Source of the DNA: Solirubrobacteraceae bacterium
GTDB lineage: Bacteria; Actinomycetota; Thermoleophilia; Solirubrobacterales; Solirubrobacteraceae
Direction: 5' to 3'
Length of the DNA: 64,000 bases
Assembly: GCA_017882375.1 (NCBI GenBank)
Contig: JADGPP010000001.1
Location: 35,268 to 99,267 of the forward strand
Position numbers and translations under genes: made by a program. The notes under the pieces were generated by a model. That model saw nothing but the letters and a program-made list of their open reading frames with translations. It ran no database searches and had not been told where the DNA came from. This document shows, in pieces, positions 21,523 to 31,298 of this stretch (the stretch's first letter is position 1; each line of letters opens with the position of its first letter).

Positions 21523-22722
21523 TCAATCGAGAGACGCCTCAGGAGCCGACCGATCCGCGAGCGGGGATGCCCGTCGCAGCCACTCGCTGAAGAGCGGATC
21601 GACGACGTACCAGGTCCCGTCTCGGTGATCGACGAGCCCGCGTCCTTGCAACCGCTCAAGCGCGGGTCGCACGCGGGAGTGGCTGGAAAATCCGTAGCGA
21701 GTCGCGACCGGTCGGCTGGTGACGTTTTCTCCGCCGCGATCGGCGAGCAGCTGTAGTGCGCGAACCTCATTCACCTCGCCCTCGTCTCCGCTCATCAGAA
21801 CGTTGAGCACCGATGCGAACTCGGAACGCTCAATCGTCTGCACAAGCCGATCGTGCGCCTCAATCACGGTGTCGAGCGTGACCGGCTTTCGCGCCGGAGT
21901 GCCCGACCAACACTCCCAGGCCAGTTGCTGGGTACTGCGCGGGTGCGCGCGGGTCGCGTTGAGCAAGTGGTTGAGCGCGTCTTCGTCGGCTGGCTTGCCC
22001 GTCTGCTCAAACTGGAAGTCGAGATACTCGAGAAAGTCGATCCGGCTGATCGCCGGCAATTGCATCTGCGCCGCCTCGCCGAAGATCGGCTGCTCGGAGT
22101 TCTCGAGCATCATCTTGAGCGCGTTGCGGATGGAACCTGTGAAGACCAGCGAAACGTGATTAGCGCCCGAGCTCATGAGGGCCGAGCGGATGATCGCCAG
22201 CGGGTCGCCGGGGCAGTGCCTGAGCCGCTGAAACTCGTCGAACACTACGACGAGATGCTCCGACAAAGAGCGCACCGCGAGGAGCTGTGCGTGCAGCGTC
22301 TCCGCATCCTGCGCGGGGCTGACCAGGGCGCTCTTCACGGAGCCCTTGATCACCTTGATGTCGAACCCGATTTCCTTCTCCAATACGCCGATCTGACGCT
22401 GGGCGGCCCGCCGGACGCTCTTCACCGGGTGGCTGGTCATCGCGTCGTGTACGCAGCCGATGAACCCGGGGATACTCACGACCCGCTGCAGGTTCACCTT
22501 GACGGCATCGAACGGCGGTGCGTCGGTTCCCTGCTTCTTCGCGAGCTCGAGCGCGAGTTGGTTGGTGAACGTGGTCTTGCCCGTGTCGCGTGGCCCGAAC
22601 AGAGCCACGTTGGTCTGGCCCTTCAGTGTCAGCGCGACCTCGTTGGCGAACGCCTCCATCCCAACGATCTTCGACGGGTCGTCGAGCGGGCGGTCCCAGA
22701 TAAACGGATTGAGTGCCGACAT
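21523..22722 (-). CDS. AAA+ ATPase with C-terminal winged helix (archaeal-ATPase-like)
   Basis: 399 residues. Residues 1-42 form the N-terminal module (FIWDRPLDDPSKIVGM); Walker A is GPRDTGKT at 43-50 and Walker B LVVVFDEFQ with Asp162/Glu163. SLVFTGSIRNALKMML looks like sensor 1. Residues ~300-395 form a predicted winged helix (RPVATRYGFSSHSRVRPALERLQGRGLV) ending in YVVDPLFSEWLRR. This order (ATPase, lid, wHTH) is that of the archaeal-ATPase (MNS) clade and also of ORC/Cdc6- and TnsC-like proteins; I cannot choose between them firmly. The gene fills a unit bounded by inverted repeats, and its codon use differs from the neighbours. Its own end repeats are obvious candidate binding sites. Confidence 0.85.
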   Translation of the reverse strand: MSALNPFIWDRPLDDPSKIVGMEAFANEVALTLKGQTNVALFGPRDTGKTTFTNQLALELAKKQGTDAPPFDAVKVNLQRVVSIPGFIGCVHDAMTSHPVKSVRRAAQRQIGVLEKEIGFDIKVIKGSVKSALVSPAQDAETLHAQLLAVRSLSEHLVVVFDEFQRLRHCPGDPLAIIRSALMSSGANHVSLVFTGSIRNALKMMLENSEQPIFGEAAQMQLPAISRIDFLEYLDFQFEQTGKPADEDALNHLLNATRAHPRSTQQLAWECWSGTPARKPVTLDTVIEAHDRLVQTIERSEFASVLNVLMSGDEGEVNEVRALQLLADRGGENVTSRPVATRYGFSSHSRVRPALERLQGRGLVDHRDGTWYVVDPLFSEWLRRASPLADRSAPEASLD

Positions 22723-22733
22723 CGAGACTAGAT

Positions 22734-22777
22734 TGTACCACCTAGGCGGTACCGAACTGGACTGCTTGGCGGTACAG
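22734..22777 (-). repeat. Right terminal inverted repeat
   Basis: Reverse complement matches the left repeat at 30 of 44 positions, including its first nine. The same three-site pattern occurs: GGCGGTAC at 22768-22775 and, 23 bp inward, at 22745-22752, with the inverted partner TGTACC at 22734-22739. It begins 12 bases upstream of the ATPase start and so also occupies its promoter region. Confidence 0.8.
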
Positions 22778-22823
22778 CATCGCGGACCTTACGCGGCGCA
22801 GGCCACGCGCTGTCAGGAGCCGA

Positions 22824-23546
22824 TCAGACGATCTTGACGATGCCGCTGGCGATCTCGTAGACCGCCGCGACGACGCGCAGCTGACCGGCGGCGATCGCGG
22901 CGAGGATGATCGGCCCGCTGCCCGCCAGCAGAGCGGCCTGGCGGCGGGCGTTGGCGACGATCGAGTGCTCGAGCGTGCGTGCGGGTGGCGCCAGGCCTTC
23001 GATCGCCGGGACGACGGCCGCTACGACCTCGCCGATCGAGCCGTATTTGGAGGCCGGATAGGTCTTCCGCCCTTCGGCCACCTCGATCGCCGACTTCACC
23101 GCGCCGCAGTCGCTGTGGCCGAGGACGACGATCGCGTGCACGCCGAGCACGGCGATGCTGTACTCGAGGCTCCCGAGCGTGCCGGTGTCGATGCTGTTGC
23201 CGGCGACGTGCGCGGCGAACAGGTTGCCGCGTTCGACGTCGAAGACGAGCGGCGGCGAAACGCGCGAGTCCGCGCAGGCGAGGATCGCGGCGAACGGCTT
23301 CTGCGCGACGGCTCGGCGTTCGCCGACGGGCGAGTAGTCGCGCCGCTCCCAGCGCCCGCGGCGATAGCGCCTATTGCCCTCGACCAGGGCCCGCAGGGCG
23401 GCATCGGGCGTGGAGGGCCTGGCGTAGGCGGCGCGTGCGTCGACTGCGCCGAGCAGCTCGCCGCCGAGCAATGCGCCGCCGGTCGCGGCGCCGGCCCTGC
23501 CCAGGAACGCGCGCCGCGAGATCGGTGGCCGGCGGTCGCTGGACAC
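22824..23546 (-). CDS. Exported beta-carbonic anhydrase
   Basis: Zinc enzyme interconverting CO2 and bicarbonate. 240 residues, GTG start directly next to the stop of the preceding oxidoreductase gene. A twin-arginine leader (ISRRAFLGRAGAATGG) and an Ala-rich region suggest Tat export, which is unusual because most beta-class enzymes are cytoplasmic. The zinc ligands and catalytic pair are in ILACADSRVSPPLVFD (Cys, Asp-Arg dyad) and VLGHSDCGAVKSA (His, Cys). Located 47 bp from the right end of the inverted-repeat unit. Confidence 0.9.
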   Translation of the reverse strand: MSSDRRPPISRRAFLGRAGAATGGALLGGELLGAVDARAAYARPSTPDAALRALVEGNRRYRRGRWERRDYSPVGERRAVAQKPFAAILACADSRVSPPLVFDVERGNLFAAHVAGNSIDTGTLGSLEYSIAVLGVHAIVVLGHSDCGAVKSAIEVAEGRKTYPASKYGSIGEVVAAVVPAIEGLAPPARTLEHSIVANARRQAALLAGSGPIILAAIAAGQLRVVAAVYEIASGIVKIV

Positions 23547-24491
23547 TCAGCCGCCGATCATCAGGACGATCTTGCCGAGCTTGCCGCCGGCGGCGAAGCG
23601 GTCGTAGGCCGCTGCGGCGTCGTCGAGCGCGAACGTCTCGGCGACGGGGACGCTGAGCACGCCGGCGTCGAACAGCGGCAGCACCTCGTGCTCGACCAGC
23701 CGCGCGACGAGCGCTTTCTCCTCCAGCGGGCGGGCGCGCAGCGTCGAGCCGTGGATGCGCGCGCGCTTGCCCATCAGCGCGAGCAGGTTGAGCTCCGCCT
23801 TGGCGCCGGCCGATACGCCGATCACGGCGATGCGCCCGCCGGTGGCGAGCGCCTGCAGGTTCTCAGACATGTTCGGAGCGCCGACGAGCTCGAGGATCAC
23901 GTCGAACGGTCCGTGCTCGGCAAAGCCCTCGGGCGCGATCACGGTCGCGCCGAGCTCGCCCACCTGACCGCGCAGCTGCTCGTTGCGCACGGTCGCCGTC
24001 ACGCGCGCGCCGGCCGCATGCGCGAGCTGGATCGCCGCGGTGCCCACCCCCCCGGCGCCGCCGTGCACGAGCAGCTGCTCGCCCGGCCGCAGCTCCCCCT
24101 GCGTGAACAGCGCGTCGTGCGCGGTGGCGTAGACCTCCGGCAGCCCGCCGGCCGCCGGCCAATCGAGTCGCTCGGGGACGGGCATCAGCTGGCGCTCGTG
24201 CACGAGGCACAGCTCGGCCTGCGCGCCGCCGCCGACGATCGCCATCACGCGCTCGCCGAGCGCGAAGCGTTCGGCGCCGGGTCCGAGCGCCGCGACCTCG
24301 CCGGCGAGCTCCATGCCGGGAATGTCCTGCGGCGAGCCCGGCGGCGCCGGATACAGCCCGCGCCGCTGCATCATGTCCGCGCCGTTGAGCCCGGCGGCGT
24401 GCACGCGCACGAGCACCTCGCCGACCCCGGCCTGCGGATCGGGATGCTGCTCGATCAAGATCTCCTTGTCGCGGATCGTCGCGGCGCGCAT
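23547..24491 (-). CDS. NADPH:quinone oxidoreductase family (zinc-free MDR) protein
   Basis: 314-residue medium-chain reductase without the zinc ligands of alcohol dehydrogenase. VRVHAAGLNGADMMQRRGLYP and PGMELAGEV match quinone-reductase members; the nucleotide-binding motif is LLVHGGAGGVGTAAIQLA. Probably reduces quinones or enones with NADPH; the substrate is unknown. ATG at 24491 lies 11 bp after the RlmD-like gene's stop; the open frame upstream is a shadow of that gene. Its stop abuts the carbonic anhydrase start. Confidence 0.9.
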   Translation of the reverse strand: MRAATIRDKEILIEQHPDPQAGVGEVLVRVHAAGLNGADMMQRRGLYPAPPGSPQDIPGMELAGEVAALGPGAERFALGERVMAIVGGGAQAELCLVHERQLMPVPERLDWPAAGGLPEVYATAHDALFTQGELRPGEQLLVHGGAGGVGTAAIQLAHAAGARVTATVRNEQLRGQVGELGATVIAPEGFAEHGPFDVILELVGAPNMSENLQALATGGRIAVIGVSAGAKAELNLLALMGKRARIHGSTLRARPLEEKALVARLVEHEVLPLFDAGVLSVPVAETFALDDAAAAYDRFAAGGKLGKIVLMIGG

Positions 24492-24502
24492 CGAGCGCGA
24501 GC

Positions 24503-26053
24503 CTAGCTGCGTTCGAGGACGGCTACGGCCTCGATGTGGTGAGTCTGCGGGAACATGTCGACGGGACGCACCTTGCGCAGGACCCAGCCGGCGTCGACGA
24601 GTTCGGCGGCGTTGGGCGCGAGCGTGGTGGGGTTGCAGGAGACGTACACGATGCGCTTGGGGGCGCAGTCGATGATCCGGTGCACGACCTTCTTCGACAG
24701 GCCGGCGCGCGGAGGGTCGACGACGAGCACGTCCGGGCGCCCGGCGCGCGTGAGCAGCTCGGGGAGCGCCAGGCGGGCGTCGCCGGCGAAGAATTTGGCC
24801 TTGGTGATGCCGTTGGCGCGCGCGCCGTCGATCGCGTCGGCGACGGCCGCCTCGATCAGCTCGATGCCCCACAGCTCGCCGGCGCGCGGAGCGAGCGTGA
24901 GCGCGATCGTGCCGATCCCGCTGTACAGGTCGTACACGCGCTCCCAGCCCTCCAGCGCGGCGTACTCGGCGACGATCTCATACAGGCGCTCGGCCATCTC
25001 GGTGTTGGTCTGAAAGAACGCCTCGGCGGAGATCTGCAGGTCGAGCTCGCCGAGTCGCTCGGGCAGCTTGGCCTCGCCCCACACGAGCTCGGTCTCGCCG
25101 CCGCCGGTCGTCTCGGCGAGGCTCGACGAACGCGTCCACAGCACGCCGGAGAGGCTCTTGCCGAGCCGCTCGCTGAGCATGGCCGCCAGCGAGCCCGCCT
25201 CCAGCTCGCCGTCGGTGGTCACGATGCGGACTTGAAGCTGGCCGCTGCGGCGTCCTTCGCGCACGACGAGGTTGCGCAGGCGCGCGCGTCCATCGGGCGC
25301 CGGGCCGATGCGCTCCTCGCGCCGGTGATCGCGCCGGCCGCGCCGCTCGCGTCCGCCGCGCTGGCCGCCCTCGCGAGGCCTGACGGGCTCGACGGCCGGC
25401 GGACGGCCGCGATCCCAAGCCGTGAGGCCCTCGGCGCGACACCAGCGCAGGGCGACCTCGCGGGCGAGGTTGCCGCGCTCGGAGGCGAGCAGGCAGTCGT
25501 CCATCGGCGTCACGCGATTGCCGCCGGCGGGTGCGTGAAAGCCGCACAGCAGCTCGCCGGGCGCGCCATCGCCGTCGCCGACGGCCTCGCCGAAGGAGTA
25601 CTCGAGCTTGTTGCGGTAGCGCCACGGCTGCACGGCGGGAACGATCTCCTGCAGCTCGTAGCCGTCGAGGTGGCCGATGCGCTTGAGCGCCTCGTCGACC
25701 TGCTCGCGCTTGATCTGCAGCTGGCGCTCGTACGGCAGCACCTGCCACGGCACGCCGGGGTGGTGGGCGACGGGAGCGATGCGCTCGGCGCTCGGCTCGA
25801 GCACCTCCAGCGTGCGAGCGTGCGCGTAGCTTCGCTTGCGCTTGTGCACTACGGCGCGCACGAGGTCGCCGGGGATCGCGCCGGCGACGAACACCACATA
25901 GCCACCGTCGCCGAGACGCGCGACGCCCTCGCCGCCGAAGGCGAGCGACTCGATGCGCAGCTCCAGCTCGTCGCCACGCTGTGGGCGCGGCGATGGCGGC
26001 GTCGTCGTCGTCGCGTCGGGAGGGTCGGGGACGTGGGTGGGGGTCGTGTTCAT
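24503..26053 (-). CDS. RlmD/TrmA-family RNA uracil-C5 methyltransferase lacking Fe-S cysteines
   Basis: SAM-dependent methylase for a uridine in rRNA or tRNA. 516 residues from ATG 26053 (an in-frame ATG at 26110 would add 19). A TRAM domain occupies residues ~25-85 (LRIESLAFGGEGVARLGDGG). The methylase core has DLYSGIGTIALTLA, VVDPPRAGL and YVSCNPTTLAPN with the catalytic Cys. The region where RlmD/RlmCD carry a [4Fe-4S] cluster reads APVAHHPGVPWQVLPY: all cluster cysteines are replaced. Residues ~235-280 hold an Arg/Gly/Glu-rich insertion (GGQRGGRERRGRRDHRREER). Confidence 0.88.
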   Translation of the reverse strand: MNTTPTHVPDPPDATTTTPPSPRPQRGDELELRIESLAFGGEGVARLGDGGYVVFVAGAIPGDLVRAVVHKRKRSYAHARTLEVLEPSAERIAPVAHHPGVPWQVLPYERQLQIKREQVDEALKRIGHLDGYELQEIVPAVQPWRYRNKLEYSFGEAVGDGDGAPGELLCGFHAPAGGNRVTPMDDCLLASERGNLAREVALRWCRAEGLTAWDRGRPPAVEPVRPREGGQRGGRERRGRRDHRREERIGPAPDGRARLRNLVVREGRRSGQLQVRIVTTDGELEAGSLAAMLSERLGKSLSGVLWTRSSSLAETTGGGETELVWGEAKLPERLGELDLQISAEAFFQTNTEMAERLYEIVAEYAALEGWERVYDLYSGIGTIALTLAPRAGELWGIELIEAAVADAIDGARANGITKAKFFAGDARLALPELLTRAGRPDVLVVDPPRAGLSKKVVHRIIDCAPKRIVYVSCNPTTLAPNAAELVDAGWVLRKVRPVDMFPQTHHIEAVAVLERS

Positions 26054-26060
26054 GGAGTTG

Positions 26061-26110
26061 GTGCGCGAACGTATATACACAGACGTCCGACCGTAAATAC
26101 CATCGCGCAC
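26061..26110. promoter_or_regulatory. Imperfect palindrome upstream of the RNA methyltransferase gene
   Basis: Arms 26061-26078 and 26093-26110 pair at 15 of 18 positions (outer GTGCGCGA/TCGCGCAC perfect; inner part AT-rich, GTATATAC-like) around a 14-base spacer. It lies 8 bp upstream of the chosen start codon and is the most AT-rich spot between argF and this gene, so it may hold promoter and operator. Confidence 0.4.
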
Positions 26111-26150
26111 GTTGGGTGCGAAACGAACAACGGCACGCGCGCCTTGACCT

Positions 26151-27053
26151 TCATGCGCCCTCGACGAGCAGCTCGAGCAGAGCCTTCTGTGCGTGGCGGC
26201 GGTTCTCGGCCTGGTCCCAGATGCGCTGGCGGTCGCCGTAGAGGACCTCGGCGGTGATCTCCTCGCCGGGGTGCGCGGGCAGGTCGTGCATGGCGAAGGC
26301 GCCGGGCGCGGCAGCGTCGAGCAGCGCGTCGTCGACGCGGTAGTCGGCGAGCGCGGCGCGGCGCGCGTCGGCGGTGTGCTCGTCGCCCATGCTCACCCAG
26401 ACGTCGGTGTAGACGGCGCAGGCCCCGTCGACGGCCTGGCGCGGATCGGCGTACAGCGTGAGCGACCCGCGGGCGTCGGCGGGCAGCGCGAGATCGTCCT
26501 CGAGCGCGTAGCCGGCGGGCGAGGCGACGGCGACGTCGAGCCCGGCGAGCGAGCCGAGGATGGCGAGCGAGCGAGCGACGTTGTTGCCGTCGCCGACGTA
26601 GGCCACGCGCAGGCCGGCGAGCGAGTCGTGGGCCTCGCGCAGGGTGAGCAGGTCGGCGAGCGCCTGGCAGGGGTGGTGCAGGTTGGTGAGCATGTTGATG
26701 ACGGGGATCGCGCTGTGCTTGGCGAGCTGCTCGAGCATCTCGTGCTGCCCGGTGCGCACGCCGACGGCGGCGACGTGGCGCGAGAGCACGAGCATGGTGT
26801 CGCGCAGCGCCTCGCCGCGCGCGAGCTGCAGCTCGTCGGAGCGCAGCACGACGGCATGGCCGCCGAGCTCGTCGATGCCGACCTCGAAGGAGATTCGCGT
26901 GCGGGTGGAGGGCTTCTGGAAGATCAGCGCGACGCTGCGTCGGTCGAGCGCGCGCGAGGACAGCGGCGCCGCCTTGAGCTGCAGGGCGCGGTCGAGCAGC
27001 GCCGCGAGCTCGCTCGCGGACAGCTCGGCTCCGGTCAGAAATTGCCGTGGCAT
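26151..27053 (-). CDS. argF: Ornithine carbamoyltransferase
   Basis: Makes citrulline from ornithine and carbamoyl phosphate in arginine synthesis. 300 residues. Carbamoyl-phosphate motif PSTRTRISFE near residue 50, NLHHPCQALADLL in the middle, DVWVSMGDE for the second substrate. The ornithine-binding loop, HCLPAH in standard enzymes, reads HDLPAH (residues 256-261; Cys replaced by Asp). No other arg gene is adjacent. Transcribed away from the cupredoxin gene, which starts 34 bp beyond its start codon. Confidence 0.92.
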   Translation of the reverse strand: MPRQFLTGAELSASELAALLDRALQLKAAPLSSRALDRRSVALIFQKPSTRTRISFEVGIDELGGHAVVLRSDELQLARGEALRDTMLVLSRHVAAVGVRTGQHEMLEQLAKHSAIPVINMLTNLHHPCQALADLLTLREAHDSLAGLRVAYVGDGNNVARSLAILGSLAGLDVAVASPAGYALEDDLALPADARGSLTLYADPRQAVDGACAVYTDVWVSMGDEHTADARRAALADYRVDDALLDAAAPGAFAMHDLPAHPGEEITAEVLYGDRQRIWDQAENRRHAQKALLELLVEGA

Positions 27054-27087
27054 GGACGAGCCAGTCTAGGCTAGGGTTGCTCCACCG

Positions 27088-27537
27088 ATGGGCCGCCGCC
27101 TCGCCACGCTAGCTGTGTGCACCGCGCTGGCGGCTGTGGCCGGATGCGGATCGTCGAGCAGCTCGTCGTCGTCGAGCTCGGGTGCCGCGAGCACGAAGCC
27201 CGCGACGACGGCGACCGGCGGCCTGAAAGTGACGACGACGCCGAAGTTCGCGCCGGCGAGCGGTCCGGTGAAGAGCGGCACGGTGCAGATCGCCTACCGC
27301 AACATCGCGATCGCCCCGGACGCGCTCAGGGTGAAGGTCGGCAGCACGATCAAGTGGACGAACTTCGACACTGTCGCGCACAACGTGACCAGCGAGGGCG
27401 GGCCGCAGAAGTTCGCCTCCAAGGGCTTCGGCGAAGGCGGCACGTTCGAGATCAAGGCGCTGAAGCCCGGCGTGATCCACTACGAGTGCACGTTCCATCC
27501 GGCATCGATGAACGGGACGATCGAAGTCGTCAGCTGA
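27088..27537 (+). CDS. Cupredoxin-type copper lipoprotein
   Basis: 149 residues. A lipoprotein signal peptide ends in LAAVAGC (lipobox), followed by a run of ten serines as an extracytoplasmic linker. The blue-copper domain covers residues ~60-149: VKVGSTIKWTNFDTVAHNV supplies the first His, and YECTFHPASMNG supplies Cys, His and Met. Likely an electron carrier or copper-binding protein on the outer face of the membrane. It stands alone: divergent from argF and convergent with thiG. Confidence 0.9.
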   Translation: MGRRLATLAVCTALAAVAGCGSSSSSSSSSSGAASTKPATTATGGLKVTTTPKFAPASGPVKSGTVQIAYRNIAIAPDALRVKVGSTIKWTNFDTVAHNVTSEGGPQKFASKGFGEGGTFEIKALKPGVIHYECTFHPASMNGTIEVVS

Positions 27538-27593
27538 TTCTCTGATCGGATCGCGGAGCGCTCGCGACGGTCGCAGGTAGGCAGGCCAGGCGC

Positions 27594-29952
<2,359 letters not shown>

Positions 29953-30092
29953 ACGTTTGATGCTAGCCGTCACCGGGGAACGCCAATCGCCCGCAGGGTC
30001 GGTCAGGATTCGTGCATGAGCAGCGACGCCGCAGGGGCGCGCCACACGCCGCGCGGACGCCTCGCGACTCCGGCCTGCCAGACTGCAAATCG

Positions 30093-30776
30093 ATGGCCCC
30101 CGTGGACCTCGGCTCCGACCGTCGCCAGCGCCTCGCCGCCGCGCGGCTGTATCTCGTGTGCGACGCCAACCCCGGCGGCCGCGCGCTGCCGGAGGTGGTG
30201 CGCCCGGCGATCGCCGGCGGCGTGGACGTCGTGCAGCTGCGCGACAAGCAGCTGCCCGACGAAGAGCTCGCCGCCGTCGCCAACGCCACACGCGCGCTGT
30301 GCGAGGCGCTGGGCGCGCTGCTGATCGTCAACGACCGTCCGCTCGTCGCGCGCGAGGCGGGCGCCGACGGCGTGCACGTCGGCCAGGACGACATGCCGGT
30401 GGCCGCCGTGCGCGAGATGGTCGGCCCGGACATGCTGATCGGCCTCTCCACGCACGCCGAGCGCGAGATCGACGACGCCGCGCCGACCGCCGCCGACGGC
30501 ACGCCGCTGGTCGACTACATCGGCGTGGGCCCCGTGCACGAGACGCCGACCAAGGCAGGGCGCGCGGCCGTCGGTGTCGAGCTCGTCGAGTACGCCGCCG
30601 CGCACGCCTCCGTGCCGTTCTTCGCGATCGGCGGCCTGAACGCGGCGAACATCGGCGACGTGATCGCCGCCGGCGCCTCGCGCGCGGTCGTGCTCAGGGC
30701 GATCGCCGACGCCGAAGACCCCGAGCAGGCGGCGCGCGAGCTGCGCGCGCTGCTCGACGGACACGGCGATGACTGA
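30093..30776 (+). CDS. thiE: Thiamine-phosphate synthase ThiE
   Basis: Joins HMP pyrophosphate and thiazole phosphate to give thiamine phosphate. 227 residues. VDVVQLRDKQLPDEEL, VNDRPLVAREAGADGVHVGQDDM (in two parts: VNDRPLVAR and GVHVGQDDM) and YIGVGPVHETPTKAG are the family blocks; FFAIGGLNAANI is the final phosphate loop. Divergent from thiO across 140 bp. I looked there for a TPP riboswitch (CUGAGA and ACCUGAUC boxes) on both strands and found none. Confidence 0.94.
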   Translation: MAPVDLGSDRRQRLAAARLYLVCDANPGGRALPEVVRPAIAGGVDVVQLRDKQLPDEELAAVANATRALCEALGALLIVNDRPLVAREAGADGVHVGQDDMPVAAVREMVGPDMLIGLSTHAEREIDDAAPTAADGTPLVDYIGVGPVHETPTKAGRAAVGVELVEYAAAHASVPFFAIGGLNAANIGDVIAAGASRAVVLRAIADAEDPEQAARELRALLDGHGDD

Positions 30777-31287
30777 CCGGCCGGCCCCGCCCAGCACGCG
30801 CGAGCGCGACGACCGCACCGCGCAGGCCGACCGCACCTCGCAGAGACGCGGTGGCAGGCCGCCTCGCGGGCAGCGTGAGGCGCAGATTCGCGACGCCCTG
30901 CGGCCGCTGCGCGACGACGAGCAGCCGACGGCGCTGGTCGTCGCGATCGTCGTGTGCGTCGTGCTCGCGATCGCCGTGATCGCCGGAGCGGCGAGCGTTC
31001 ACGACCTCAGCCGTCACGGCGGCTCGCTTCCCGGCGCCGCGCTGCTCGCAGTCGTGCTGGCTCTGCTCGCGCAGGGCATGTACCGCCATCGCTACTGGGC
31101 GGTGCTCTCCTTCGAGGCGCTGCTGGCCTTTCAGATCATCGTCACCTCGCTCGCGCTCGTCGTCGCCTCGACGATCCTCGCCGCGGCGATCTGCCTGCTC
31201 AGCGTCGGGCTCGGCGGCTGGCTCTTCTGGAAGCTCGTGCGCGTGATGGGCCGCCTGCAGGCGGGCGAGCGCGAGGGGCTTCGATAG
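30769..31287 (+). CDS. Four-helix membrane protein of unknown function
   Basis: 172 residues, overlapping thiE by 8 bp. The first ~50 residues are charged (Arg/Asp-rich, cytosolic); four hydrophobic segments follow at about residues 54-74, 86-104, 110-130 and 132-152, then a short basic tail. No conserved motif recognised. Position between thiE and the dehydrogenase operon suggests co-transcription with both but says little about function. Confidence 0.7.
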   Translation: MTDRPAPPSTRERDDRTAQADRTSQRRGGRPPRGQREAQIRDALRPLRDDEQPTALVVAIVVCVVLAIAVIAGAASVHDLSRHGGSLPGAALLAVVLALLAQGMYRHRYWAVLSFEALLAFQIIVTSLALVVASTILAAAICLLSVGLGGWLFWKLVRVMGRLQAGEREGLR

Positions 31288-31298
31288 GCTCAGGTGCG

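Larger units (their letters stand above)
21477..22777. mobile_element. 1.3-kb inverted-repeat-bounded unit carrying one AAA+ ATPase gene
   Basis: A 1301-bp segment bounded by 44-bp imperfect terminal inverted repeats (21477-21520 and 22734-22777, 30 of 44 positions identical with no gap). Almost all the interior is one gene: 2 bp between left repeat and stop, 11 bp between start and right repeat. Base composition is visibly lower in GC than both flanks. No transposase gene is inside. No obvious target-site duplication is seen (flanks end CCGCCC and begin CATCGC). It may be a non-autonomous transposable unit or a replicon-like module. Confidence 0.65.

Noticed and set aside
21462..22790. Target-site duplication around the inverted-repeat unit
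   Set aside because: Immediate flanks (CCGCCC on the left, CATCGC on the right) do not match at 3-9 bp, so no duplication is claimed.
29953..30092. TPP riboswitch between divergent thiO and thiE
   Set aside because: Neither strand shows the conserved CUGAGA and ACCUGAUC-type boxes or the paired stems, so none is claimed.
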